In this document: piece by piece, positions 17,322-26,021 of the stretch
Numbering within the stretch: the stretch's first letter is position 1
How the letters are laid out: the number at the start of each line of letters is the position of its first letter
NCBI GenBank assembly: GCA_019113845.1
Contig: DXGQ01000041.1
Span: forward strand, 62,001 to 126,000
DNA length: 64,000 nt
Reading direction: 5' to 3'
DNA from: Candidatus Anaerobutyricum avicola
GTDB taxonomy: Bacteria; Bacillota; Clostridia; Lachnospirales; Lachnospiraceae
The notes under the pieces: model-generated
What the model saw: only the letters and a program-made list of their open reading frames with translations
What the model was told of the DNA's origin: nothing
Databases searched by the model: none
Translations under genes and position numbers: made by a program

Positions 17322-18692
17322 ATGGACAGATATGACGTAATCATAATCGGAGCGGGACCTGGAGGGATATTTGCAGCGTATGAGCTGATGAAAAAGGCAC
17401 CGGAACTTACAGTTGCAGTATTTGAGGCAGGAAATCCTCTCGAGAAAAGAAGGTGCCCGATTGACGGGAAGAAAATAAAGAGCTGTATCAATTGTAATAC
17501 ATGTGCGATCATGAGCGGTTTCGGCGGAGCAGGTGCCTTTTCGGATGGAAAATATAATATTACCAATGATTTTGGCGGTACGCTCTATGAGTATATCGGA
17601 AAAAGCACGGCCATTGATCTGATGCGCTATGTGGATGAGATCAATGTGCGCTACGGCGGAGCGGGTACAAAGATGTACTCCACTGCGGGTACGAAGTTTA
17701 AGAAGCTGTGTATGCAAAACAAATTAAAGCTGCTGGACGCCTCGGTACGTCATCTGGGTACGGACATCAATTATGTCGTACTGGAAAACCTGTACGCTGA
17801 GCTGAAAGAGAAGGTTGCATTTTATTTTAACAGCTGTGTGGATGATCTGGAAGTAAGCGGCGACGGCTACCGGGTGATATGCGGGGATACGGTTTATGAG
17901 TGTGACAAATGTATTGTCTCGGTAGGCAGGAGCGGGAGCAAATGGATGGAAAAAATCTGTGAAAGGCTGAACATCTCGACGAAGTCGAACCGGGTGGATC
18001 TTGGCGTGAGAGTGGAACTTCCGGCCGTGATCTTCTCCCATCTGACCGATGAACTCTACGAAAGCAAGATCGTGTACCGCACGGAAAAGTTTGAGGACAA
18101 GGTAAGGACGTTCTGTATGAATCCGCACGGTATCGTTGTAAATGAGAATACCAACGGGATTGTGACGGTAAACGGACACAGCTATGAAGATCCTGCAAAG
18201 CAGACGGAGAATACCAACTTCGCCCTTCTGGTGGAAAAGCATTTCTCCGAGCCATTTAAAGACAGTAACGGGTACGGGGAAAGCATTGCCCGGCTTTCCA
18301 ATATGCTGGGCGGCGGAGTGCTTGTTCAGAGATTTGGCGATCTGATCCGCGGCAGGAGAAGTACGGCAAAGAGGATTGAAGAAGGATTTGTGCGGCCTAC
18401 ACTTTCAGCGGAGCCCGGAGATCTGAGTCTCGTACTGCCGAAACGTATCCTTGACGGTATCATTGAGATGGTGTATGCGCTCGATAAGATCGCGCCGGGA
18501 ACGGCAAATGATGATACACTGCTCTATGGTGTGGAAGTGAAGTTCTACAACATGGAAGTACAACTTGATGAGAATCTGGAGACGATACACAAAGGGTTCT
18601 ATGTGATCGGAGACGGAAGCGGCGTGACCCACTCCCTGTCCCATGCATCAGCCAGCGGCGTCTATGTGGCAAGGAAGATCGCGGGAGAGTAG
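17322..18692 (+). CDS. FAD-dependent dehydrogenase of the COG2509 family
   Basis: A 456-residue protein with an N-terminal FAD-binding Rossmann motif GAGPGG (residues 10-15) and a C-terminal FAD motif containing GDGSG (VIGDGSGVTHSLSHAS). A cysteine pair stands near the flavin site (SCINCNTC), followed by a glycine-rich loop SGFGGAGAFSDGK. These features match the uncharacterised FAD-dependent dehydrogenases of COG2509. The substrate is unknown. It stands alone between the TetR gene and a MerR-controlled promoter, with an AAGAAAGG ribosome site. Confidence 0.75.
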   Translation: MDRYDVIIIGAGPGGIFAAYELMKKAPELTVAVFEAGNPLEKRRCPIDGKKIKSCINCNTCAIMSGFGGAGAFSDGKYNITNDFGGTLYEYIGKSTAIDLMRYVDEINVRYGGAGTKMYSTAGTKFKKLCMQNKLKLLDASVRHLGTDINYVVLENLYAELKEKVAFYFNSCVDDLEVSGDGYRVICGDTVYECDKCIVSVGRSGSKWMEKICERLNISTKSNRVDLGVRVELPAVIFSHLTDELYESKIVYRTEKFEDKVRTFCMNPHGIVVNENTNGIVTVNGHSYEDPAKQTENTNFALLVEKHFSEPFKDSNGYGESIARLSNMLGGGVLVQRFGDLIRGRRSTAKRIEEGFVRPTLSAEPGDLSLVLPKRILDGIIEMVYALDKIAPGTANDDTLLYGVEVKFYNMEVQLDENLETIHKGFYVIGDGSGVTHSLSHASASGVYVARKIAGE

Positions 18693-18708
18693 AGATTACG
18701 ATAGGTAC

Positions 18709-18739
18709 TTGACTGTAAAGTCCCTTTATCCTTTATAAT
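18709..18739 (+). promoter_or_regulatory. MerR-type promoter with 19-bp spacer
   Basis: TTGACT (-35) and TATAAT (-10) are separated by exactly 19 bases. MerR regulators are known to activate promoters with such over-long spacers by bending the DNA. TAAAG-TCC-CTTTA, a perfect inverted repeat, lies inside the spacer where a MerR dimer would bind. The promoter directly serves the MerR-RDD gene that follows, so autoregulation is likely. Confidence 0.8.
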
Positions 18740-18768
18740 CGGGTATTATATACAGGAGGAAATGTCAT

Positions 18769-20301
18769 ATGAAAATCAAAGAGGTGGAAGAATTGTCAGG
18801 AATGACAAGGGCCAATATCCGATTTTATGAGAAAGAGGGACTTCTTTCTCCACAGAGAAAATCTAACGGATACAGGGATTATACAGAAGAAGACGTGGAA
18901 ACGTTAAAACGTATCCGGCTTCTCCGGTCTATTCATATCAGCCTTGAGGATATCAGGACATTAAATGAAAATGTCTGTGAGCTGACCGAGCTGCTGCCGA
19001 CACATTTGATAAAATTAAAAGAAAAAAATCAGGATCTGGAACAGTCCAGATTCATCTGCGAACAATTGTGTGGCGCGCAGGCGTCTTACCGCAGTTTTGA
19101 CGCACAGCACTATCTTGATATGCTGAACCACTCTTTATCGGAAGTCCCGTCGGAACTGAAAGAGGACTCGATGCCAAAGGTGACCGCGCCGTGGCACCGC
19201 TATTTTGCCCGCATGATTGATGAGAGCATCTATGCGATTTTGTGGGACGCGGTTCTCGCACGCTTCTTTCATGTCAATATTATGGAAATGAGCTGGCTGA
19301 GCTGGGTTGTGGAATTAATAATGACTACATTCATCCTGCTGTTGATTGAGCCCACGCTGCTCTCGTGTTTCGGCACAACTCCAGGAAAAATATTGTTCGG
19401 TCTCAGGGTGTCAGCAGAAAGCGGCGCGCGCCTCACCTGGAAAGAAGCTTTCCAAAGAACGTGGATAGTGTTGGGCAAAGGTTCCGGTTTCCATATTCCG
19501 GTTTACCGGCTCATCCGGGAATATAAATCGTACCGGGATTGCAAGGCGGGAGAAAACATGGAATGGGAAGAAGAAAATGTACTCTGGCTGAACCGGCGAT
19601 ATGCGCCGGCAAAGGCAGTCGGTGCGGTCTTTCTTATGTTGCTGCTGACCGGAACAACATTTTACATATGGCAGGCAGGCGCAATCCCGCAAAACAGAGG
19701 GAACATAACCGCGACCCAGTATGCCGAGAACTTCAACGGGATGCAGACATTTTATCAGACAGACCGTCAGCTGAACCTGCCGGAATTTTATCTGACGCCG
19801 GGCGGAGATTCCAGCTTGCGGCTGACCGACAGCGGAACATGGGAGAAAAGAAACGGAGGAACCTATATTGTCGATACAGCTAACATTTATGCCGCCCTTC
19901 CGCAGCTTCATTTTGAGGAAATGGACGGCGTGCTGACCGGAGTTTCCTTTTTTGCAGAATATAAAAATGAAAACATAGAAATTGCATCTTACGGAGACTT
20001 GATGGCTCTGACAGCGCTGTCTTTTATCTGCGCGCAGGATGGCTATAATCTGACCGCTGCCCCGCCATCCCTGCTTTACAGACGAATCAAAGAAAGCGCC
20101 GATACATTTCAGGACTTTACATTTTCAGAAGCGGGAATCACCGTGGAGGCTGCCTTCCGATGCCAGGGTTATGAATTCCGTCAGGCTCAGTACAGCAACA
20201 ACGAGGTGCTGGTGCCGGTATACGGGGAAGAGCCGTATTTTCGGGTAGAGTACAGGGTGTATAAAAGCGGAGATGAAATTGCTATAAATAATAAATTCTG
20301 A
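18769..20301 (+). CDS. MerR-RDD fusion, membrane-anchored regulator
   Basis: A single 510-residue frame starting after AGGAGG. Residues 1-70 are a MerR helix-turn-helix (GMTRANIRFYEKEGLL, SNGYRDYTEEDVETL) and 75-105 is a probable coiled coil. Residues 142-255 fit an RDD membrane domain, with RYFARMID, two membrane helices near 145-168 and 175-197, and the typical TPGKILFGLRV. A further helix lies at about 283-302, followed by some 200 residues likely outside the membrane. MerR proteins are normally soluble. This layout suggests a one-component sensor that reads a signal at or outside the membrane and acts on DNA directly. Its own promoter has the MerR-type 19-bp spacer. Targets and signal are unknown. 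Confidence 0.8.
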   Translation: MKIKEVEELSGMTRANIRFYEKEGLLSPQRKSNGYRDYTEEDVETLKRIRLLRSIHISLEDIRTLNENVCELTELLPTHLIKLKEKNQDLEQSRFICEQLCGAQASYRSFDAQHYLDMLNHSLSEVPSELKEDSMPKVTAPWHRYFARMIDESIYAILWDAVLARFFHVNIMEMSWLSWVVELIMTTFILLLIEPTLLSCFGTTPGKILFGLRVSAESGARLTWKEAFQRTWIVLGKGSGFHIPVYRLIREYKSYRDCKAGENMEWEEENVLWLNRRYAPAKAVGAVFLMLLLTGTTFYIWQAGAIPQNRGNITATQYAENFNGMQTFYQTDRQLNLPEFYLTPGGDSSLRLTDSGTWEKRNGGTYIVDTANIYAALPQLHFEEMDGVLTGVSFFAEYKNENIEIASYGDLMALTALSFICAQDGYNLTAAPPSLLYRRIKESADTFQDFTFSEAGITVEAAFRCQGYEFRQAQYSNNEVLVPVYGEEPYFRVEYRVYKSGDEIAINNKF

Positions 20302-20308
20302 TTAAAAT

Positions 20309-20352
20309 AAAGGTTTTCTGTGATAAAATAATAAATCATAGAAAGCCTTTTA
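20309..20352 (+). terminator. Terminator after the MerR-RDD gene
   Basis: A 16-bp stem with two G-U pairs (20309-20324 with 20335-20350) and an A+T-rich loop begins eight bases after the stop codon. It is followed by a T/A-rich tail. It should end the MerR-RDD transcript. Confidence 0.65.
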
Positions 20353-20363
20353 TTATAATATAG

Positions 20364-20672
20364 AGTACCGTCAGGGAAGCTCTGTGGAAGAAACTGGCTG
20401 ATTGGTACAGCCTTTCGGTTTCTGCCATCAGAAAGATTATTTATCTGAAAAATGTCATCACGAACCCCAATATTCTCATGATCGGAAAGTTCAGCTCTAT
20501 TGCCTGCGGGGCGAAGTTTCTGTTTAACAGCGCCAACCATACGCTGGACTCTTTATCTACCTATACTTTTCCGCTGTTTTTTGAGGAATGGGGACTTCCA
20601 TGGGATAAGATGAAAGACGCCTGGGATCATAAGGGAGATATCATCATAGGAAATGATGTATGGAACGGCTAA
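20364..20672 (+). pseudogene. Remnant of a CatB/Vat-type xenobiotic acetyltransferase
   Basis: The plus-strand frame after a stop at 20361 reads EALWKKLADWY, then KNVITNPNIL joined directly to MIGKFSSIACGAKFLF, NSANHTLDSLSTYTF and GDIIIGNDVW, then stops. This matches the left-handed beta-helix acetyltransferases (CatB/Vat type). About 30 residues are missing between NPNIL and the IGKF block, no proper start is present, and the end is cut by a stop right after NDVWNG where relatives continue for roughly 80 residues. It is a decayed gene and not expected to make an active enzyme. Confidence 0.7.
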
Positions 20673-20732
20673 GCAAGGCGAAAATATTTTATGTAGGAGG
20701 ACACTTTGATGCTACGAGTACAGCTTTATTTT

Positions 20733-20882
20733 CTATCTAACGAATATTACACTGTCCGTAAGCAAAGCCGTCAGACCGGGAATGAGTTCCTTGATTTGAG
20801 CATAGCGTGATGTGTTCACACATAGATCATAATGTTCCTTCTTTCCCCAAACCTGATTTGTATAAAATTGAAGGTATCCGGA
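20733..20882 (-). pseudogene. C-terminal remnant of a cytidylate-kinase-like protein
   Basis: The minus strand reads YTNQVWGKKEHYDLCVNTSR followed by YAQIKELIPGL and ends at a stop at 20733-20735. The WG-K-x-YDLCVNTS pattern is typical of the C-terminal part of cytidylate-kinase-like (P-loop) proteins common in Clostridia. Only about 50 codons remain. The P-loop part is gone and the frame breaks at the neighbouring hairpin. It is opposite in strand to the acetyltransferase remnant beside it. Confidence 0.55.
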
Positions 20883-20886
20883 AAGG

Positions 20887-20945
20887 CAAAAAAATAAGCG
20901 CTAACTTCGTATCTTCACAGGCCTATCGATACGAAATTAACGCTT
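20887..20945 (-). terminator. Terminator of the two-component operon
   Basis: An 18-bp stem with two mismatched positions (20896-20913 with 20928-20945) encloses a 14-base loop. Read on the minus strand it is followed by TTATTTTTTT. This is the usual shape of an intrinsic terminator for the histidine kinase transcript, whose stop codon lies about 150 bases upstream. Confidence 0.7.
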
Positions 20946-21091
20946 CTGTTCTTACCCGGCGGCAAGCAAAACTCTGTATGATGTTGCTCAGTATAACATC
21001 CCGTTCGTAAAATGTCAATCCTGTTTTTATTTGTCTTGCAAATCACTGTCAATGTTATTGCCTGTTTTCTTCCTGTTTATCCTGTTTGAAG

Positions 21092-22456
21092 TTATTTTCC
21101 CGGTAGATAAACGCTGACTTTCAGTCCGTGCGGCGTGTTGTCGGCGAAACGGATGGTTCCCTGATGTGCTGTGACGATCTGTGCTGCCAGTTTCAGCCCG
21201 AGACCGTGTTCGGTTTTTTCATTGCTTTCCTGCGTGCTTGAAATGTTATTTCCCAGGTTTAGCGATTTCAAAAGGGGCGCGGGGATTCCGACGCCATCGT
21301 CTGAAACGGTGCAGAGACAACGACCGTCTGTTTCGCCGACGGACACTGTGATAGTGCATCCCTGCGGATTATGGGTGATGCTGTTGCGGATCAGATTATC
21401 AAGCATCCGGAGCAAAAGTCCATCGTCGCCCACAAGGCGAAGGGGGCGTCCCGGCTGCATTTCTGTAAAAGTAAGGGTATAGCGGCTGTCAAGGCCGTTG
21501 TTTAGCACCTCGCTGACTGCCTGACGACAGAGCTCGACCCAATCCAGTGTTTTGGGGTGGAGCGGCTGGAGGGCGTATTCCAGTTTGGTGGTGAGGTTCA
21601 GGTCGTCAATCAGCCGTTTCATTTTTTCGCTTTCCCGGCGGATGATTCCCGCCTGCTTTCTGGCTTCCGTCGGGAGGACATGGTTGTCTTCCAGCTCGCT
21701 GGCGTAGCCGAGGACCATGGAGAGCGGTGTGCGAATGTCGTGGGAGACGCCCCGGATCCATTCTGCTCTGGTGTTGTCCTTTTTTCGCATATAGTCGGCT
21801 GCCCGGTTCAGTCCGGCGTTGATCTCTGCCAGTTCTCCCTGTTCCTGAAGACGGTTTGGCCGCCCGTGGCTTAAATCCTGAATCCCCTGCAGGATCGGTG
21901 TCATGGCCTTTTCCACTTTGCGCGTGTTTCGCAGGAGTAAAAAGAGGATCAGAAACAGATTGATGAGAAAGACGGCGATGCCGCCGGTAAAAAGCATGCC
22001 AATGTACGGCCATTCCAGCGCATAGTAGAATTTTACCAGTGTTCTGGGCTGAAAACCGACGACCGTCAGACAGCCGTCCGCCCGCGTCCACACTTTGACC
22101 GGATACCCGTCGAGATACCAGCGGCTGAAGGAAGCGATTTCCGTGCTTGTGTAGGATTTTGGCAAATGTTTTGGCATATCCTGTTGCCAGACGACATCGC
22201 CGTTCTCGCTTAATACCATGGCCCAGGCGGATTTCTCCTGCAGCATGGACAAAGCGGTGTCATCGGCCGTCCAGTCCCCGCCCTGTTTTGTGATATGGTC
22301 GGAAAATTGCCGGACAGAAAATACCACGTCCGAGTTGCTCATGCTTCCCACGACTAAGATCGTAAAAATCAGCGCGATATTGACAAAGAGAAATAAAAGG
22401 ACGATGCCAACGGTAGAGAAAATGTACCGGCGGAAGAAACGCTGTATGGTGTTCAT
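21092..22456 (-). CDS. Sensor histidine kinase
   Basis: A 454-residue membrane kinase with a GGAGGG ribosome site. Its ATG overlaps the regulator's stop by 4 bases. An N-terminal membrane helix, an extracytoplasmic segment of about 130 residues and a second helix (near 150-170) precede the linker. The phospho-accepting H-box is GVSHDIRTPLSMVLGYASE. The catalytic part has DNLIRNSITHNP (N box), DGVGIP (G1) and GLGLKLA (G2). With the upstream-encoded OmpR-type regulator it probably senses a cell-envelope peptide stress and controls the divergent ABC exporter. That role is inferred from the neighbourhood. Confidence 0.88.
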   Translation of the reverse strand: MNTIQRFFRRYIFSTVGIVLLFLFVNIALIFTILVVGSMSNSDVVFSVRQFSDHITKQGGDWTADDTALSMLQEKSAWAMVLSENGDVVWQQDMPKHLPKSYTSTEIASFSRWYLDGYPVKVWTRADGCLTVVGFQPRTLVKFYYALEWPYIGMLFTGGIAVFLINLFLILFLLLRNTRKVEKAMTPILQGIQDLSHGRPNRLQEQGELAEINAGLNRAADYMRKKDNTRAEWIRGVSHDIRTPLSMVLGYASELEDNHVLPTEARKQAGIIRRESEKMKRLIDDLNLTTKLEYALQPLHPKTLDWVELCRQAVSEVLNNGLDSRYTLTFTEMQPGRPLRLVGDDGLLLRMLDNLIRNSITHNPQGCTITVSVGETDGRCLCTVSDDGVGIPAPLLKSLNLGNNISSTQESNEKTEHGLGLKLAAQIVTAHQGTIRFADNTPHGLKVSVYLPGK

Positions 22457-23148
22457 CGTGATCCCTCCTTGAGATTGAGCCGGTATCCAAGACCTTTTAC
22501 CGTAAGCAGAGAAACCGGTCTTGACGGATTTTCCTCAATCTTTTCCCGCAGATGCCGGATGTGCGTGGAAAGCGTGCTCTCGTATCCCTGCCAGAATTCG
22601 CCGCAGATCGTCTCGCACAAAATCCCTGTGGTGACAATCCGCCCCGCATTTTGGTACAATTTTTCAAAAAGCTGGAATTCTTTGGCGGTCAGCGACAGCT
22701 GCTCTCCGTTTTTCCATACCATCGCGCTGGCAAGATCCACAGTGGAACCCGAAAGTTCCACCATCTCTTCTCGATTTGGGTAGGCGCGGCTTAAGATCGC
22801 GTTCACCCGGAGAAGCAATTCTTTTGGTAAAAACGGCTTGGCCAGATAATCGTCCGCGCCGATTTCCAGTCCCTCGATGCGGTCTTCCGCCTCGCCTCGT
22901 GCGGTGAGCATCAGGACGGGCACACGGCTTGTCCGGCGGATCGCTCTTAACACGGCAAACCCATCCATGTCCGGCATCATGACGTCCAGCACAATCATAT
23001 CCGGCTGTTCCTTTTCCCGGATACGAAGCGCATCCTCACCTGTCGAGGCGGTCAGAAGATGGGTGTAGCCTGCCCGCCGGAAGATGGAAACAAGCATTTC
23101 CAATAAGCCCTGGTCGTCGTCAACCAGCAGTATTTTATAATCTGTCAT
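22453..23148 (-). CDS. OmpR-family response regulator
   Basis: The start at 23148 is chosen because GAGGG lies 8 bases before it; upstream in-frame ATGs lack a ribosome site. The 231-residue product has a receiver domain with acidic pocket VDDD (9-12), phospho-acceptor D55 (IVLDVMMPD) and conserved lysine in AKPF. A winged-helix domain follows (LTAKEFQLFEKL, TLSTHIRHLREKI). It is first in a two-gene operon with the histidine kinase and divergent from an ABC exporter. The tandem repeats in the shared upstream region are plausible binding sites. Confidence 0.9.
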   Translation of the reverse strand: MTDYKILLVDDDQGLLEMLVSIFRRAGYTHLLTASTGEDALRIREKEQPDMIVLDVMMPDMDGFAVLRAIRRTSRVPVLMLTARGEAEDRIEGLEIGADDYLAKPFLPKELLLRVNAILSRAYPNREEMVELSGSTVDLASAMVWKNGEQLSLTAKEFQLFEKLYQNAGRIVTTGILCETICGEFWQGYESTLSTHIRHLREKIEENPSRPVSLLTVKGLGYRLNLKEGSR

Positions 23149-23226
23149 AGACACATCCCTCTTTTCCCTTTTTATCATTTCCATTTCTTATCGTCTTACA
23201 GCGTAAAAATTCTTTATATCGCATCC

Positions 23227-23272
23227 CAATCGCTAATTGTATTACCTCGCAATCGTTATCTGTATTATATCG
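23227..23272. promoter_or_regulatory. Two tandem 23-bp direct repeats, candidate response-regulator site
   Basis: Units 23227-23249 and 23250-23272 match at 18 of 23 positions, sharing CAATCG, TGTATTA and the end TCG. A further TATATCGCA just upstream (23215-23223) matches the end of unit 2. OmpR-family regulators bind direct repeats about two helical turns apart, which fits this spacing. The repeats lie between the divergent regulator and ABC-exporter genes and include the -10-like TATTAT. Confidence 0.55.
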
Positions 23273-23409
23273 CAAGGAGCGCCCTCTGGCTATCGCGCAG
23301 CGAAAATCTCAGAGATAATTCAAGGTTGGCGCAATGTTACCTTAAGGATGGGGTGGTATGCTTAGCTCACAAAGAAAAACTTACACTTCATAACAGGAGG
23401 TACTTGCTC

Positions 23410-24333
23410 ATGAATGATATTGTGATTGAAACCCGCGGTCTTACAAAAAAATACGGCGAGCAGATCAGTGTGTCAAACCTTTCGCTCCATGTCCGCAAAG
23501 GACGTATCTACGGTCTGCTTGGAAGAAACGGGGCGGGAAAGACGACAACCATGCGGATGCTTCTGGGACTGACAACGCCTTCATCCGGCGAGGTGGAGAT
23601 TTTTGGCAAACCGCTCCGTGGCAATGAGAAGAAGATTCTGCCCCGCATCGGTTCTCTGATCGAATCGCCGGGATTTTATCCGAATCTGACCGGGACGGAA
23701 AATCTGCTGATCTTTGCCACCCTGCGGGGATTAAAGAATCCGAAGTATGTCAAAAATGCTCTGGAAGTTGTCAATCTGCCATACCGGGATAAAAAGCTGT
23801 TTTCTCAGTATTCCCTCGGTATGAAGCAGCGGCTGGCCATCGCGCTTTCCGTCATGCACAATCCGGAGCTTTTGATCCTGGATGAACCGATCAACGGCCT
23901 TGACCCGATCGGTATCGCGGAGATGCGCGCCTTTATCCGGGAACTGTGCGACGCTGCCGGGAAAACGATCTTGATCTCCAGCCATATCCTGTCGGAAATC
24001 TCTCTGCTGGCGGACGATATCGGCATCATCGATCACGGCATCCTGCTGGAAGAGGAGAGTCTTTCGGAACTGGAAGAAAAGAACGGAAAATATATACATT
24101 TCCTTGTTTCCGATGCGGCAATGGCGGCAAACCTGCTTCGGAGCAGGCTGGGTATCCGGAATGTCAGGACGGAGAATGCCCACGAACTGACAGTCCGCGA
24201 CCGGCAGCTGGATATCGGCGCGGCGGTCCGGTTGTTTGTGGAGGCGGGACTTTCTGTCTCTGACGCCCATCTTTATGAAAATACGCTGGAAGATTATTTT
24301 AAACAGGTTACAGGGGGTGAGGGAATTGCCTAG
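23410..24333 (+). CDS. ABC transporter ATP-binding protein, lantibiotic/bacitracin-resistance type
   Basis: The start at 23410 follows AGGAGG, giving 307 residues. Walker A is GRNGAGKT (K44), the signature is YSLGMKQRLAIA, Walker B is LLILDEPINGLD and the H-loop is SSHILSE. Sequence style and gene context fit the LanF/BcrA group, whose ATPases drive ABC-2 permeases that remove lantibiotics or bacitracin from the membrane. Two permeases follow at once, and a two-component system lies divergently upstream. The true substrate is unknown. Confidence 0.85.
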   Translation: MNDIVIETRGLTKKYGEQISVSNLSLHVRKGRIYGLLGRNGAGKTTTMRMLLGLTTPSSGEVEIFGKPLRGNEKKILPRIGSLIESPGFYPNLTGTENLLIFATLRGLKNPKYVKNALEVVNLPYRDKKLFSQYSLGMKQRLAIALSVMHNPELLILDEPINGLDPIGIAEMRAFIRELCDAAGKTILISSHILSEISLLADDIGIIDHGILLEEESLSELEEKNGKYIHFLVSDAAMAANLLRSRLGIRNVRTENAHELTVRDRQLDIGAAVRLFVEAGLSVSDAHLYENTLEDYFKQVTGGEGIA

Positions 24334-25129
24334 ACTGCTTCGATGTGAATTTGCCAAACTGAAACGCAAGCCCCTGTTTTTTGCCGCAGCGACGGTTTCC
24401 GCGCTGATTCCTCTGGGATGCGCGCTGTTTTTGCCGGAGATGCGGGAGTTCGCAAGCGGCGCGGAGGCGGTGGACCGGCTGATGTCCACCCTGTTTCAGA
24501 TGAGCGCCTACCTGCTTCTCATGCCTGCGCTGGTGGTGCTTGCCTCCACCCTGCTGTTTGAGGAACAGGACAATGATACTTTAAAGAATTTGATGACTGT
24601 TCCGGTGAGTAAACCGGCGCTGGCTCTGACAAAGATGGCGCTGCTCTTCTTATTTGCCATCGCCTTTATGGCTGTCGGGGGCCTTGTCAATCTCGGAATC
24701 GTGCTTGCCTCCGGATGGGAGCCGGTCGGTTTCTGGAAACTGTTTTGGGTCGGGATCGGTCAGGGAATCATGATGTGGGCCGGCGCATTGCCCTGTGTGC
24801 TTCTGGTGGTGCTTTTGAACCGAAGCTACATTATTTCGGTGATCATCACATTTTTTTATACGGTGGTCAACTATATCTTTGGCACAAACGATTTTTTTAT
24901 CATGCAGCCCTTCGGAATCAATCCGGGGACGCTGTTGCCAGGACCGCTGACATTTCGCTGGTTCTTTCAGTATCTGGACTCGTCGGGTTCCGGCGGACAG
25001 ATGGCAGAAATGCTGGAACGGATCAGTCCCTACTTTGTGACAACGCCCCAGGCATTTCTGGTCGTTGTTCTGGAGGCGGCGGTGTTTCTCAGTTTGATCG
25101 CGCTGGTCTATAAGCGACAGAACAGTTGA
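24326..25129 (+). CDS. ABC-2 permease, LanE/LanG type, first subunit
   Basis: About 267 residues from a likely TTG start at 24326, which overlaps the ATPase stop and has AGGGGGTG before it; a GTG at 24317 is an alternative. The hydrophobic profile gives about six membrane helices (near LFFAAATVSALIPLG, YLLLMPALVVLAS, ALLFLFAIAFMAVGGLV and later). The charged EEQDNDTLKNLMTVPVSK segment is typical of ABC-2 permeases of antibiotic-resistance exporters. It is translationally coupled to the ATPase. Confidence 0.75.
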   Translation: MPRLLRCEFAKLKRKPLFFAAATVSALIPLGCALFLPEMREFASGAEAVDRLMSTLFQMSAYLLLMPALVVLASTLLFEEQDNDTLKNLMTVPVSKPALALTKMALLFLFAIAFMAVGGLVNLGIVLASGWEPVGFWKLFWVGIGQGIMMWAGALPCVLLVVLLNRSYIISVIITFFYTVVNYIFGTNDFFIMQPFGINPGTLLPGPLTFRWFFQYLDSSGSGGQMAEMLERISPYFVTTPQAFLVVVLEAAVFLSLIALVYKRQNS

Positions 25130-25142
25130 GGAGGTGTGAAAC

Positions 25143-25937
25143 ATGTGGAATATTTTAAGAGGAGAATGGAGCAAACTGCGGCGCTGCCAGATTCTGCTGG
25201 TCGGTATCGTGGCGCTGGCGCTCTGCCCCGTAGTACAGTATGGGACTCAGCTCATCGTCAATCCGGAAATCCGGGACCCAAACTACGACTTTGTCAGCCT
25301 GTTTTCCAATGTGATCTGGGGAAATACACAAATCTTTCTGCCGATTTCTCTGGTGATGATCGGCGGGTGGCTTATTGACCGGGAAAATACCAACGATACC
25401 ATGAAAAATCTGCGGACAGTGCCGGTATCTTATGCCAGACTGCTGGGAGGAAAGCTGATTGTCACCTTGTGCCTGTCCCTTCTGTTTGGCATATACAGCG
25501 TGGCCGTCACCGTGCTCACAGGCAGCATCGCCGGACTGGATGGACTGTCCGCCGCCGTTTTACTGCGGCAGGGCGCGCAGGTGATTGCCGCCGCGTTTAC
25601 CACCGGTCTTGTCTGTATGCCGATGATCCTGATCTTCGGGCAGATACGGGGCGCTTATCTGGGCGGTTCCATCCTGACATTTTTCCTGGGATACTGCATC
25701 CTGTTTTTTAAGAGCGGTTTCCTTCTGTCCGCCTACCCGTTTTCCGCAGCGCTTATCCTCGCCGGATTCGATATGGAGACTTACAATGGAGCCACGCAGC
25801 CTCCAAACCTTGGTCTGGCGCTATGTGGCATGGCGGCAATCCTGGTGCTGACAGGAGCTTTGCTGCTGCTGTCCCGCCCCGGCAGTCAGGAGGGAAGGCA
25901 GAAGAAGAAAAAAGGCAGGAATAGACGCGTCAGGTAG
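25143..25937 (+). CDS. ABC-2 permease, LanE/LanG type, second subunit
   Basis: A 264-residue membrane protein with a GAGGAGGTG ribosome site, starting 13 bases after the first permease. About six membrane helices are predicted by eye. The motif ENTNDTMKNLRTVPVSYARL is similar to the matching loop of the first permease, so the two are distant paralogs and probably form a heterodimer. A lysine-rich tail (RQKKKKGRNRR) ends the protein. A terminator follows. Confidence 0.85.
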   Translation: MWNILRGEWSKLRRCQILLVGIVALALCPVVQYGTQLIVNPEIRDPNYDFVSLFSNVIWGNTQIFLPISLVMIGGWLIDRENTNDTMKNLRTVPVSYARLLGGKLIVTLCLSLLFGIYSVAVTVLTGSIAGLDGLSAAVLLRQGAQVIAAAFTTGLVCMPMILIFGQIRGAYLGGSILTFFLGYCILFFKSGFLLSAYPFSAALILAGFDMETYNGATQPPNLGLALCGMAAILVLTGALLLLSRPGSQEGRQKKKKGRNRRVR

Positions 25938-25965
25938 GGCTCTGCCGCGCATGATATCGAAGAGG

Positions 25966-26008
25966 AGCGAAAAGGTTTTCTAATGTAACTTTTTCGCTTT
26001 CTTTTTTC
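25966..26008 (+). terminator. Terminator of the ABC exporter operon
   Basis: AGCGAAAAG pairs with CTTTTTCGCT across a loop of about 14 bases, and TTCTTTTTT follows. It lies just after the second permease and separates it from the convergent glgB remnant. Confidence 0.8.
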
Positions 26009-26021
26009 CCGGGACAATTTT

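Noticed and set aside
20807-21010. A 67-codon plus-strand frame downstream of the acetyltransferase remnant
   Set aside because: It crosses the terminator hairpin and is antisense to the kinase-like remnant; no ribosome site.
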